This document shows, piece after piece, positions 21,854 through 30,401 of a stretch of 64,000 nt of DNA (position 1 is its first letter; each line of letters opens with the position of its first letter). Under the pieces are notes generated by a model. It ran no database searches. It was not told the DNA's origin and was given only the letters and a program-made list of their open reading frames with translations. The position numbers and the translations under genes are program-made. Source of the stretch: Gillisia xinjiangensis (GTDB lineage Bacteria; Bacteroidota; Bacteroidia; Flavobacteriales; Flavobacteriaceae); assembly GCF_046298265.1 (NCBI RefSeq), contig NZ_JBKAHK010000003.1, positions 495,224-559,223 on the forward strand, written 5' to 3'.

Positions 21854-23821
21854 ATGTCCCAACGCCTCCTCACCAAATCCCGTTTCAAGATCGCAATGGA
21901 TTGCCCAAACAAGCTCTTTTATACCAAAAAGAAAGAATATTCCAACACGCAGCTGGAAGATCCTTTCCTGCAGGCATTGGCGCAGGGAGGATTTCAGGTT
22001 GAGGAACTGGCCCGGATGGAATATCCCAATGGGATCTTGATTGAAGGGAATGACTGGAACTATGACTCGCTGGCAGTGCAAACACAGGAGTTGCTGCAAA
22101 AGGAGAACGTCGTGATCTTTGAAGCGGCTTTTAAATTTGAAAGCCTGTTTATTCGTACCGATATCCTGGTGAAGCGTGGAGATCAAATTCAGCTAATTGA
22201 AGTAAAAGCAAAGTCTTTTGATCCTGCAGATGAAAACCTGCTGGTTGGAAGCAGAGGTGGCTTGGTAAGTGGCTGGAAACCTTATTTGTTTGATGTGGCT
22301 TTTCAACGTTATGTTATTCAGCAATGCCACCCTGGGTGGAAAATAAAATCGTATTTAATGCTTGCAGATAAATCGGCAACTTCTCCCGTGGAAGGTTTAA
22401 ACCAGATGTTCCGCATCCGAAAAAATGCTGACAACCGCACCGGGATCAGCAGGACTATTGACAGCCTGGAAGAAATTGGAGGAAAAAGCGTGCTGGGTAG
22501 AGTTGCTGTAGATGATATCCTGAACGATATCGAATCCGGAAAATACGCCTGCTATGACAACCTCAGCTTTTTAGAGAGCATCAAGGTTTTTTCAGAATAT
22601 TATGTGGCCGATAAATTCTTTAATGCGCCTGTTTCCTGGAATTGCAAAGGCTGTGAATTTCACGCCACAACCGAAGAGGAGGCTGAAGGAAAAAAGTCAG
22701 GTTATAAAGAATGCTGGAGTGGCCAAATGGGATATTCTGAAAAAGAGTTTACCACTGCCAACAGTTTTGGTATCTGGAATTTCAGAAGGGGAAACAAACT
22801 TTTTGAAGAAGGCAAATTCTTTCTGCAAGACCTGGATGAAGATGATATAGGCGTTAAACCGGAAGTCGGGAAGATCTCTTCTTCTGAACGCCAATGGATA
22901 CAGGTAGAAAAAATTCGGAGTAGTGATCCGGAGCCATTTATCCTCAAAGAGGAATTGAAACAGGAAATGAACAGCTGGAAGTTTCCGCTGAATTTCATCG
23001 ATTTTGAAACCAGTGCCACTGCCCTGCCCTTCAATAAAGGTCGGCGGCCCTATGAGCAGGTTGCGTTTCAGTTCTCCCATCACACGGTAGATGAACAAGG
23101 TGTGGTGAAACACGAAAGCGAGTACATCAACTTTGAACCCGGCGTTTTCCCCAATTTTGAATTTGTACGGGAACTTAAAAAGGCGCTTTCGAAAAACACC
23201 GGCAGTATTTTTATGTACGCTCCCCACGAAAATACCATCCTGAATGCTGTTTTTCAGCAGTTAAAAGACAGCGATGAACCGGATAAAAAAGAACTTCAGG
23301 GATTTATCCAGAAGATAAGCAGGTCCACAAAATCCAGCCCCGATTCCTGGAACGGGGAAAGAAAGATGATCGATTTGTGTATAGTGGTTAAAAATTATTA
23401 TTATAATTCATTGATGGGAGGTTCCAACTCGATTAAAGCCGTTTTGCCGGCCATCCTGAATTCTTCTGAATATCTTCAGCTGAAATATTCCCGATCCATC
23501 ACTGAAATTGGGCTTAGCTCTAAAAACTTTAATCCGGCTCACATCTGGCTTGTCAATGAAAATAACAAAGTTCTAAGTCCTTACAAAATGCTTCCTCCAC
23601 TATTTGAAGACTGGACCGACGAACAACTCGATGCCACTGTTTCAGGAATGGAAGACATTGCCGATGGTGGTGCGGCATTAACTGCCTACGGAAAACTTCA
23701 GTATACAGATATGCAGGAAGAAGAGCGGCTTGCCATCAAACAATCCTTGCTAAAATATTGCGAATTGGATACTTTGGCGATGGTGATGATCTATGAATAT
23801 TTTCGGCAAGTGTGTGATTAA
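21854..23821 (+). CDS. DUF2779 protein: Cas4-like Fe-S nuclease domain joined to a DEDD-type exonuclease domain
   Basis: A 655-residue protein. The N-terminal half has a PD-(D/E)xK core: Asp103 in LFIRTDILVKR and Glu116-Lys118 in LIEVKAK, then FQRYVIQQ. Four cysteines, C17 (AMDCPNKLFY), C264 and C267 (WNCKGCEFH) and C287 (YKECWSG), have the one-plus-three layout of the Fe-S cluster in Cas4 and AddB. The C-terminal half has DEDD exonuclease motifs: NFIDFETSA, MYAPHENTILNAVF, KMIDLCIVV and YCELD (Tyr635, Asp639). It should act on DNA or RNA ends; the actual role is unknown, with DNA repair or defence as options. Confidence 0.82.
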   Translation: MSQRLLTKSRFKIAMDCPNKLFYTKKKEYSNTQLEDPFLQALAQGGFQVEELARMEYPNGILIEGNDWNYDSLAVQTQELLQKENVVIFEAAFKFESLFIRTDILVKRGDQIQLIEVKAKSFDPADENLLVGSRGGLVSGWKPYLFDVAFQRYVIQQCHPGWKIKSYLMLADKSATSPVEGLNQMFRIRKNADNRTGISRTIDSLEEIGGKSVLGRVAVDDILNDIESGKYACYDNLSFLESIKVFSEYYVADKFFNAPVSWNCKGCEFHATTEEEAEGKKSGYKECWSGQMGYSEKEFTTANSFGIWNFRRGNKLFEEGKFFLQDLDEDDIGVKPEVGKISSSERQWIQVEKIRSSDPEPFILKEELKQEMNSWKFPLNFIDFETSATALPFNKGRRPYEQVAFQFSHHTVDEQGVVKHESEYINFEPGVFPNFEFVRELKKALSKNTGSIFMYAPHENTILNAVFQQLKDSDEPDKKELQGFIQKISRSTKSSPDSWNGERKMIDLCIVVKNYYYNSLMGGSNSIKAVLPAILNSSEYLQLKYSRSITEIGLSSKNFNPAHIWLVNENNKVLSPYKMLPPLFEDWTDEQLDATVSGMEDIADGGAALTAYGKLQYTDMQEEERLAIKQSLLKYCELDTLAMVMIYEYFRQVCD

Positions 23822-23829
23822 ATTCTGCT

Positions 23830-24447
23830 TTAATATACCTCGTACAACGTAGTTACTAAAACTCCTTTCAATTCGCGGAATCCAACAGAGAATAAATGTT
23901 TTACTTCTTTGACCTTAAAATTAAACGGTGACGCTGAAAGGTTTACACCACTCTGCTTCTTTAGTCTGATTCCCTGTCCGGAAATAATATCTTTATTGGG
24001 TTCAAAATCATCTTCCGGTATATGCTCGGTTAGAATAACATATTTAAAATCGTATAATTTTTCTACCACATCTTTAATTTCCGCATTCGATAAATGTTGC
24101 AACACCTGCCTTAGAATCGCGCAATCTCCCGAAGGCAGAACATCTTTTGCAATATCTAAAGCATAAAATTCTAAATTATCTGCCTGAAATTCCTTTTTAT
24201 TATGTGCTATGAGCGCTGGGACTATGTCTGTAGCGATATATTTTTTGGAGTACTTTACCAGTTCTTTACCAATATTAAAATCCCCGCAACCAAGATCACA
24301 AACTACCGGTGGAGCTTCAAAATCTTTTAGAAAAGCGGATACTACAGCTATATACGGATTTACTGTTTCAGAATTATGTGAGCCTAAACCAGAGTAAAAC
24401 TCAGATTTGTTACCACCCCACAAGTTTTTTTCATAGATCTGAGCCAT
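23830..24447 (-). CDS. SAM-dependent methyltransferase
   Basis: A 205-residue class I methyltransferase. Motif I is VVCDLGCGDFNIGKELV (near residue 50), strand 2 ends YIATDIVPALIAHNK, and AILRQVLQHLSNAEIKDV marks motif IV to V. The N-terminus IYEKNLWGGNKSEFYSGLGS is typical of a family that also acts in small-metabolite or lipid methylation; the substrate is not known. Its start overlaps the 3' end of the DUF481 gene by 17 bp, and it converges with the DUF2779 gene, stops 9 bp apart. Confidence 0.75.
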   Translation of the reverse strand: MAQIYEKNLWGGNKSEFYSGLGSHNSETVNPYIAVVSAFLKDFEAPPVVCDLGCGDFNIGKELVKYSKKYIATDIVPALIAHNKKEFQADNLEFYALDIAKDVLPSGDCAILRQVLQHLSNAEIKDVVEKLYDFKYVILTEHIPEDDFEPNKDIISGQGIRLKKQSGVNLSASPFNFKVKEVKHLFSVGFRELKGVLVTTLYEVY

Positions 24448-25126
24448 GACATCTTTGGTTGGCCAGGGGAATGTCCAGCCTGAATTGTTCGAGGATCCTG
24501 TAATCGCTCAAATCCTTGTACAGCGGTTGATAATAAACTGTATTGGCAACAGAAAATTTCAACGATTCTGCAGAATATGATAAAGTAAGGTAGGTACTGT
24601 TGCGGTGGTTATAATTAGTGGTTCCTGCCCGCTCACTATATTCAACTTCATACATATAGCTGTTGCCGGCATATCCCGTGAAATGTCCTTTATCCATCCA
24701 TTTCACCCTTAGCCCTGCACCAATAAGGTTACGCTGTTCTACCACCAGTAGTTGGTTGTATTGTCCCTGAATAAAACTTTCAAATCTCAATAATGCTAAC
24801 TGATTAAACTTGTAGTTAAACCTGCCGTGAAGAAACCAGGCATTCTGCAGATTTTCTTCTCCGGTATCTATAAGCCTGTAATTTCCCAGAAGGAAATAGA
24901 TCTTTTGAAGGTCCTTTGATTTCAGTTGCGTGGTAATGGCGCCATCTATCTGGTTCACCTGTTTCCCGTCATTATTGGTGTGGTTGAAAGAGAAATCTCC
25001 GTTTAGTGCAAATCTCACTGAATCGGTCTGCATGCGTTTGGATTCAATATTCACCAGTTGCGCTGAGAGGAGGGCCGGAAAAAGTATAAAAATGCTTAAA
25101 AGTAGAAATCTGATCATAATGTGCAA
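24431..25126 (-). CDS. DUF481 family outer-membrane protein, apparently shortened at the C-terminus
   Basis: A 231-residue protein with a signal peptide (FLLLSIFILFPALLSAQ) and beta-barrel-like repeats (NAWFLHGRFNYKFNQLALLR, RNLIGAGLRVKWMDKGHFTG) that match DUF481. The family normally ends with further strands and an aromatic last residue; here the frame ends FRLDIPLANQRCHGSDL, where the last residues come from the start region of the methyltransferase gene. The final one or two strands therefore seem lost. A promoter TACTTTTG is at 25134-25141. Role unknown. Confidence 0.7.
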   Translation of the reverse strand: MHIMIRFLLLSIFILFPALLSAQLVNIESKRMQTDSVRFALNGDFSFNHTNNDGKQVNQIDGAITTQLKSKDLQKIYFLLGNYRLIDTGEENLQNAWFLHGRFNYKFNQLALLRFESFIQGQYNQLLVVEQRNLIGAGLRVKWMDKGHFTGYAGNSYMYEVEYSERAGTTNYNHRNSTYLTLSYSAESLKFSVANTVYYQPLYKDLSDYRILEQFRLDIPLANQRCHGSDL

Positions 25127-25133
25127 TTAAATC

Positions 25134-25141
25134 CAAAAGTA
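25134..25141 (-). promoter_or_regulatory. -7 promoter element for the DUF481 gene
   Basis: TACTTTTG on the minus strand matches TAnnTTTG and lies just 8 bp before the ATG, so the transcript would have almost no leader. Confidence 0.45.
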
Positions 25142-25220
25142 AAAAACATCTTTTTTAAATAAAACTATAAACCACAATTACCCAGTTTATCAGCATAATT
25201 TCTTTGTTACAAAGTAACTT

Positions 25221-25532
25221 TTATATATCCTCCTTGTCATCATCTTCTTCAAAATCCTCCAATTCCTCCTCCGTAATCTCATTGATATTCGCCAGGGAAT
25301 TCATCAGGTTTTCCAGCTCATCATAAAAGTCAATCAGCATATTGAGATTGGTGTCCGGGGTGCCTTTGAACTGTTCTATATCAAAATTATAGGTATCGCC
25401 CACGGCGAAAACTTTATTGACTTCAGACAGCTCACCCAACATTCCAACGTTGATGGTACGGGTGAGGAGTTCTTCGCGTGTTTTGAGGAGGAATTTGTAA
25501 GTGAGGAGGATTTTTTCGCGGTATGGTTCCAT
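25221..25532 (-). CDS. Small acidic hypothetical protein
   Basis: A 103-residue cytoplasmic protein with a helical N-terminus (MEPYREKILLTYKFLLKTRE) and a strongly acidic tail (EEELEDFEEDDDKEDI). It contains no motif I know. It is conserved-looking in codon use and has an ATG start. It stands alone between the DUF481 gene and a 190-bp gap with no features. Confidence 0.5.
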   Translation of the reverse strand: MEPYREKILLTYKFLLKTREELLTRTINVGMLGELSEVNKVFAVGDTYNFDIEQFKGTPDTNLNMLIDFYDELENLMNSLANINEITEEELEDFEEDDDKEDI

Positions 25533-25724
25533 GGTTTGTTTGTTTTGAATTATACTACAATTTAAGGTTAGATGGCGCCAAAGGATGACGTGGTAAAAAA
25601 TACTCTATTTAAAAGTATGTCGATAGTGGTATTTATTAAGTGTGTAGTTTTGTCGATATTAATATCCGCGATCTAGGGGGCTGCGATATAGGTTTATTTG
25701 TAAATGAAAAATTAAAGTACATTG

Positions 25725-25952
25725 TCATTTTCTAAGCTCCTTTTCAGGTAGGTTAGAAACATATTTTTTACCATCTTTTTCAAAATTCCATGTATCCGAA
25801 ATTTCCCGAAGTAAAGGCAACACTTCTTTACGTTTTTTTAAAGTTTCTTTTGTCAGCCGCCGGAGTTTTCTGTTTGCTTTCAATTTGGACTGCTTTTCCG
25901 AAGCTGCAGAAGTGTTGCCTCGGATTTTGTTTTTTCTTCTGGATCGGCTCAT
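25725..25952 (-). CDS. Small basic hypothetical protein
   Basis: A 75-residue protein, very rich in Lys and Arg in the first 45 residues (MSRSRRKNKIRGNTSAASEK, then KLKANRKLRRLTKETLKKRK) with a WNFEKDGKKYVSNL tail. The basic part could bind nucleic acid. The gene follows the 74-codon gene at 25954-26178 by 1 bp, so the two form a small operon. I do not recognise either family. Confidence 0.5.
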   Translation of the reverse strand: MSRSRRKNKIRGNTSAASEKQSKLKANRKLRRLTKETLKKRKEVLPLLREISDTWNFEKDGKKYVSNLPEKELRK

Positions 25953-25953
25953 C

Positions 25954-26178
25954 TCAGGATTCTTGATTAGTAAACTTCCACTCCACCTCTCCCAGGTCTA
26001 TTGAGTTATTTGTTTTCAACTCGAGCGTACAACCAAAAACATCTGGCACCCCCACATGAAGGCACAATTCGTATCCGCCAAAAACACCTTCTGAAAGGTG
26101 TGTCCTGTTAACATATCTAGTTTCCTCTTGTATGTGCTGATACTGTTCTTCAGTTAAAGTAATTTCAAGTTTTCTCAT
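25954..26178 (-). CDS. Small hypothetical protein, first of a two-gene operon
   Basis: A 74-residue protein starting MRKLEITLTEEQYQHIQEET, a pattern like the ribbon or helix start of small regulatory proteins, then VNRTHLSEGVFGGYELCLHV and VFGCTLELKTNNSIDLGEVE, which looks beta-rich. It is followed immediately by the basic 75-residue gene. A toxin-antitoxin or similar pair is possible from size and order but nothing in the sequence proves it. Confidence 0.5.
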   Translation of the reverse strand: MRKLEITLTEEQYQHIQEETRYVNRTHLSEGVFGGYELCLHVGVPDVFGCTLELKTNNSIDLGEVEWKFTNQES

Positions 26179-26297
26179 ATCGAATTAATTTCAATACAAG
26201 AATAAACAGAGATGGCGACAAATAGTGTCACCTAAACTAATTTATTAATCTAAAACAAAATTGCGGGGAAAGTGGTGGGAAAACAAACCCTTTTTAA

Positions 26298-26335
26298 AAC
26301 AAAAAACCCTGATAATCAATCGATTAACAGGGTTT
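26298..26335 (-). terminator. Terminator downstream of tRNA-Leu
   Basis: On the minus strand AAACCCTG and CAGGGTTT form a perfect 8-bp stem (26304-26311 with 26328-26335) followed by a T-run (TTTTTTGTTTT). It ends the tRNA transcript. Confidence 0.7.
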
Positions 26336-26339
26336 AAAG

Positions 26340-26425
26340 TACTCGGAGCGGGACTTGAACCCGCACGACCGTTGCTGATCATTGGATTTTAAGTCCAACG
26401 TGTCTACCAATTCCACCATCCGAGC
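26340..26425 (-). tRNA. tRNA-Leu (anticodon UAA)
   Basis: The minus strand reads GCTCGGATGGTGGAATTGG at the 5' end, has the anticodon stem-loop TTGGACTTAAAATCCAA (anticodon TAA), a long class II variable arm and the T-arm GGGTTCAAGTCCC. The acceptor closes with a G-U first pair. CCA is not encoded. It is followed by a hairpin terminator and preceded by tRNA-Gly. Confidence 0.93.
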
Positions 26426-26439
26426 GTGGATTTTATACT

Positions 26440-26480
26440 GAGCGAAAAACACCCCGATAGCTATCGGGGGAACCCGCGAC
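26440..26480 (-). pseudogene. Partial tRNA-Gly 3' copy interrupted by an 18-bp palindrome
   Basis: gagcgaaaaac (26440-26450) and aacccgcgac (26471-26480) repeat the acceptor and T-arm of the intact tRNA-Gly at 26502-26530. Between them, in place of the T-loop gggattcg, stands the palindrome CCCCGATAGCTATCGGGG (26452-26469). The D and anticodon arms are missing. Confidence 0.6.
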
Positions 26481-26502
26481 TGCGGAGAATTTCACTTCGC
26501 CG

Positions 26503-26575
26503 AGCGAAAAACGGGATTCGAACCCGCGACCTCCACCTTGGCAAGGTGGCGCTCTACCAACTGAGCTATTTTCGC
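26503..26575 (-). tRNA. tRNA-Gly (anticodon GCC)
   Basis: The minus strand gives GCGAAAATAGCTCAGTTGG, the anticodon arm CCACCTTGCCAAGGTGG (anticodon GCC), the T-arm CGGGTTCGAATCCCG and an acceptor closing with TTTTCGC; 73 nt, CCA not encoded. It is probably co-transcribed with tRNA-Leu. Confidence 0.95.
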
Positions 26576-26916
26576 AAATTTTAAGAACTTTCACGCCTTA
26601 AAGGCGATGCGCAACTGTTTATTGCGGTTGCAAATTTAATACAATTCTTATAATAGCAAAGGTTTTTCTACAAAAAAGTGACCGCTTTTCTTTACTGTTT
26701 TTTGGGACAAAAACAAAGAACCCTTAACCCCTTGTTTTCCAGCTTCCAAAAAATTTATTCTTCACAATTTTTCTATCAATACCCAATGTCCCACAAATTA
26801 AAAACCTAAATATCCCATTTAGGTTTTCCTTCCAACGGAAATTTGAAACTTAAAACTAAATCTACCAAATAAATTTTCAAGCTTTTGAACTTTTCAACTT
26901 TCAAACTTTGAACCCG
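26576..26916. other. Gap, nothing recognised
   Basis: About 340 bp upstream of the tRNA genes and downstream of mutS without open frames above 40 codons, known RNA or clear promoter. A/T-rich homopolymer runs only. Confidence 0.5.
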
Positions 26917-29541
26917 TTACACCTTTGCCTTTTGTTTGCTTGACAACATTCGTTTTATCTCGTTTAACTTCATCAAAGCCTCTACCGGTGTAAGCGTGTC
27001 GATGTCTATATGCAGCAATTCCTCCTTTAATTCCTGCAATAAGGGATCGTCCAGGTTGAAAAAACTAAGCTGCATATCCTTTTCGGCAGAATTCCTCAGA
27101 ATTTCGCCGGAGTTTTCCATTTGATGCGATTTTTCAAGCTTCTTTAAGATTTTATTCGCGCGGTTGATCACCATTTGTGGCATTCCGGCCATCTTGGCTA
27201 CATGAATTCCAAAACTATGTTCACTCCCACCGGCCACCAGCTTCCGAAGAAACAAGACCGTGCCCTTTAATTCCTTTACGGAAACATTGTAATTCTTTAT
27301 CCTTTTAAAGGTTTCCCCCATATCATTAAGCTCATGATAATGGGTAGCGAAAAGGGTTTTTGGTTTGGCAGGATGTTCATGAAGATATTCGGTAATCGCC
27401 CAGGCAATGGAAATCCCGTCATAGGTGCTCGTTCCACGGCCAATTTCATCTAGAAGCACCAAACTGCGATTCGAAATATTATTAAGGATACTTGCGGTTT
27501 CATTCATCTCTACCATAAAGGTGGATTCCCCCATAGAAATATTGTCGCTCGCCCCAACCCGCGTAAAGATCTTGTCAATAAGACCTATCCTGGCGGCTTT
27601 TGCCGGTACAAAACTTCCCATTTGGGCTAATAGCACAATAAGAGCCGTTTGCCTTAATATCGCCGACTTACCACTCATATTGGGACCGGTTATCATAATA
27701 ATCTGTTGGGTTTCCCTGTCCAGAAAAAGGTCATTGGTAACATAACTTTCGCCCATTGGCAATTGTTTTTCAATCACGGGATGACGCCCGTCTTTGATCT
27801 CCAGTTCCAGGGAATCATCGATTAAAGGTTCGGTGTAATTTTCAGCGATTGCGTGACAGGCAAAAGAGCATAAACAATCCAGCTGCGCCACCAATCTTGC
27901 GTTTTGCTGTACTGGCGCAATGTAATCTCCCAGCCAATCTACCAGCTTCCCAAAAATTGCCTGCTCCAGCTGCTGTATCTTTTCTTCGGCTCCCAGGATC
28001 TTCCCTTCATATTCCTTTAATTCTTCAGTGATATATCTTTCCGCATTAACAAGGGTTTGCTTACGAATCCATTCTTGCGGAACCTTATCTTTATGGGAAT
28101 TTCGCACTTCAATATAATAGCCATACACGTTATTGCTCCCTATTTTAAGGGAAGAAATCCCTGTACTTTTGGTTTCACGCTGCAGCATTCCATCCAGGTA
28201 TTCCTTTCCCGAAAATGCCAATGCTCTTAATTCATCGAGTTCAGGATGAAAGCCTTTTGCAATGGCATTTCCCTTTAAAATATTTACCGGGGCATCTTCA
28301 TGCAAGGTTTCCTTTATTTTACTTCTTAATACCTCACAATTTTGCAATTTATCACCAATTACCTTTAGCGCTTCTTCGGAAGAATTCATGGCCAACGACT
28401 TTATTGGAACTATAGCTTCAAGAGAATTGTTGAGATGCAGCACCTCCCGCGGGCAAATTTTTCCGGTAGCAACCTTGGATATTAAACGCTCCAGATCACT
28501 GATCTTTTTTATTTGCTGCTGAATTTTATCCAGGTCAGAACGGTTTTCTATAAAATGTCCAACCACTTTGTGCCGGTTCCTTATCTTTTCAGCATTTTTA
28601 AGCGGAAGGGCAAGCCAGCGTTTTAGCATCCTGCCTCCCATTGGAGAGATCGTTTGATCTATCACATCCAGCAGCGTCACCGCATTTTGCGCATTAGATT
28701 GGTATAGTTCCAGGTTCCTGATGGTGAACCTGTCCATCCATACGTACTCTTCTTCAGCAATACGGTTTATTGATGCGATATGCTGAAGCCTGTGGTGCTG
28801 GGTTTCTCCAAGATAATATAAGATCGCTCCGGAAGAAATGATCCCTTCCGCCAGGTGATCTACCCCAAAACCCTTTAAGGATTTGGTATTAAAATGTGCG
28901 TTTAAAGACTCGTAGGCATAATCATGTTTAAAGATCCAGTCCTCTAGGTAAAAACAATGATACGCATCGCCAAAAGTTTTTGAAAAATCCTTTTTAAAAT
29001 TCTTCTGAATAAGGACCTCGCTTGGGCTGAAATTTTGCAGTAGTTTATCTATATATTCCGAAGACCCCTGGGCGGTAAGAAATTCCCCGGTAGAAACATC
29101 CAGAAAAGATACACCAAGGTTCTTTTTTCCGAAGTGAATGGCGCATAAAAAATTATTGGATGTGCTGTTTAAAACCTCATCGTTCATAGAAACCCCGGGA
29201 GTCACCAATTCGGTCACACCGCGTTTCACGATGGTTTTGGTCATCTTGGGATCTTCCAGCTGATCGCATATGGCTACCCGTAAGCCTGCTTTTACCAGTT
29301 TTGGCAAATAGGTATTCAAGGCATGATGCGGAAATCCGGCAAGGGCTGTTTCCACTTCGCTCCCATTTCCCCTTTTAGTAAGCACAATGTTTAGAATTCT
29401 GGCAGTTCTTACGGCATCCTCTCCAAAAGTTTCATAAAAATCGCCCACCCGAAACAACAACAAAGCATCTGGATATTTATCCTTGATCGCATTGTACTGC
29501 TTCATTAAAGGTGTGGTTTCTTTTGATTTCTTCGCTGCCAA
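26917..29541 (-). CDS. mutS: DNA mismatch repair ATPase MutS
   Basis: An 874-residue MutS. The mismatch-contact motif is GDFYETF with Phe35 and Glu37, the lever and clamp regions follow (for example RHPVIEKQLPMGESYVTNDL), and the ATPase has Walker A GPNMSGKSAILRQ near residue 618, SLVLLDEIGRGTSTYDG as Walker B and TLFATHYHEL. It recognises base mismatches and works with MutL. The only fitting start is TTG at 29539-29541 (reading -AAKKSKETTPLMKQY), as no ATG exists upstream in frame. Full length for the family. Confidence 0.97.
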   Translation of the reverse strand: MAAKKSKETTPLMKQYNAIKDKYPDALLLFRVGDFYETFGEDAVRTARILNIVLTKRGNGSEVETALAGFPHHALNTYLPKLVKAGLRVAICDQLEDPKMTKTIVKRGVTELVTPGVSMNDEVLNSTSNNFLCAIHFGKKNLGVSFLDVSTGEFLTAQGSSEYIDKLLQNFSPSEVLIQKNFKKDFSKTFGDAYHCFYLEDWIFKHDYAYESLNAHFNTKSLKGFGVDHLAEGIISSGAILYYLGETQHHRLQHIASINRIAEEEYVWMDRFTIRNLELYQSNAQNAVTLLDVIDQTISPMGGRMLKRWLALPLKNAEKIRNRHKVVGHFIENRSDLDKIQQQIKKISDLERLISKVATGKICPREVLHLNNSLEAIVPIKSLAMNSSEEALKVIGDKLQNCEVLRSKIKETLHEDAPVNILKGNAIAKGFHPELDELRALAFSGKEYLDGMLQRETKSTGISSLKIGSNNVYGYYIEVRNSHKDKVPQEWIRKQTLVNAERYITEELKEYEGKILGAEEKIQQLEQAIFGKLVDWLGDYIAPVQQNARLVAQLDCLCSFACHAIAENYTEPLIDDSLELEIKDGRHPVIEKQLPMGESYVTNDLFLDRETQQIIMITGPNMSGKSAILRQTALIVLLAQMGSFVPAKAARIGLIDKIFTRVGASDNISMGESTFMVEMNETASILNNISNRSLVLLDEIGRGTSTYDGISIAWAITEYLHEHPAKPKTLFATHYHELNDMGETFKRIKNYNVSVKELKGTVLFLRKLVAGGSEHSFGIHVAKMAGMPQMVINRANKILKKLEKSHQMENSGEILRNSAEKDMQLSFFNLDDPLLQELKEELLHIDIDTLTPVEALMKLNEIKRMLSSKQKAKV

Positions 29542-29681
29542 AATATCGGGGATTTTAATTCCTGCTAAAGTACTTATTTCAGAATTTATTCAAAATTTAA
29601 GATACAGTTTTATCCGTGATTTTCAATATAGGTTATCATGGAAAAACAGGAAATTCAGGAGCCCAAATAGTTGCAGTCTTT

Positions 29682-30098
29682 TTAGCTCCAAACATACTGC
29701 AGCAGGCTCAACAAAAACACCAGGGACCACAGCCCGGTTCGTATCCAGTTTTTTTTCACCAGCTCGCTTGTGATAGTTTCACAATTCTTACCGGGCATAA
29801 CCGCATTGTGAAGTGGAACAAAGATCGAAAATGTAAGTATCCACAACGCAGCAATTATAAGAATTCCGGAAATTGTGTACAGGGATACTTCTTTCCAAAG
29901 CTGAAAAGCCGCAATTAAGAATTGTCCAATCATAAGTGGCCCAACCACATAAGCGATTCTGGTAGTATATAATTTATGCCATTTTACCAGATCGGTTTGG
30001 CTGTAGTAACACAATCCCGGATAGATCACCAATTGCACTATCCATATAAGTACTACCAGTCCAAAATCAAATAACAAACGCAGAATAAGTAAATCCAT
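29682..30098 (-). CDS. Conserved four-helix membrane protein
   Basis: A 138-residue inner-membrane protein with four hydrophobic segments: FDFGLVVLIWIVQLVIYPG, IAYVVGPLMIGQFLIAAFQL, ISGILIIAALWILTFSIFV and TGLWSLVFLLSLLQYV, and a conserved-looking VPLHNAVMPGKNCETI loop between 3 and 4. No signal peptide. I have no function for it. It lies 140 bp downstream of nothing on its strand and is separated from the ABC exporter by a repeat cluster. Confidence 0.6.
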   Translation of the reverse strand: MDLLILRLLFDFGLVVLIWIVQLVIYPGLCYYSQTDLVKWHKLYTTRIAYVVGPLMIGQFLIAAFQLWKEVSLYTISGILIIAALWILTFSIFVPLHNAVMPGKNCETITSELVKKNWIRTGLWSLVFLLSLLQYVWS

Positions 30099-30118
30099 GA
30101 AGTTGTTTTTTATGTTTT

Positions 30119-30373
30119 CAGCCCTTCAGGCTGCTTGAGACGATGCCTCAAGTTGTGATGTCTGAGCCCTTCAGTCTCTTTTCCCATCCCTATCAGGCTG
30201 AAGACCTGCGAGATCATATCTTGGGGCACCGTTCCAAAAATTTCCGCCCTAAAATTTTCAGGCTGAAGGCCTGCAAGATTAAACCTTGGAGCATCGCCCT
30301 AAGAAATCCCCCAAAAAAGCCCCAAGAATTGCCAAGAAATCCCCTCCCAAAAAAGCTTCAGGCTGAAAGCCTG
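30119..30373. repeat. Cluster of four CAGGCTG palindromic repeats
   Basis: Short palindromes with the core CAGGCTGAAGGCCTG occur at 30259-30273, as CAGGCTGAAAGCCTG at 30359-30373, as CAGGCTGAAGACCTG at 30194-30208, and partly at 30126-30133. The second and third are followed by similar DNA (GCGAGATCATATCTTGG against GCAAGATTAAACCTTGG). They fill the gap between two genes on the minus strand and look like a REP-type cluster. Confidence 0.65.
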
Positions 30374-30401
30374 AAACATTATTCAATTAAAATAAAATTT
30401 T

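Noticed and set aside
22697..23227. Minus-strand frame of 176 codons opposite DUF2779
   Set aside because: Antisense shadow; the plus strand carries conserved nuclease and exonuclease motifs here.
25725..26178. Two small genes as a toxin-antitoxin pair
   Set aside because: Only size and spacing suggest it; neither peptide carries a known toxin or antitoxin motif.
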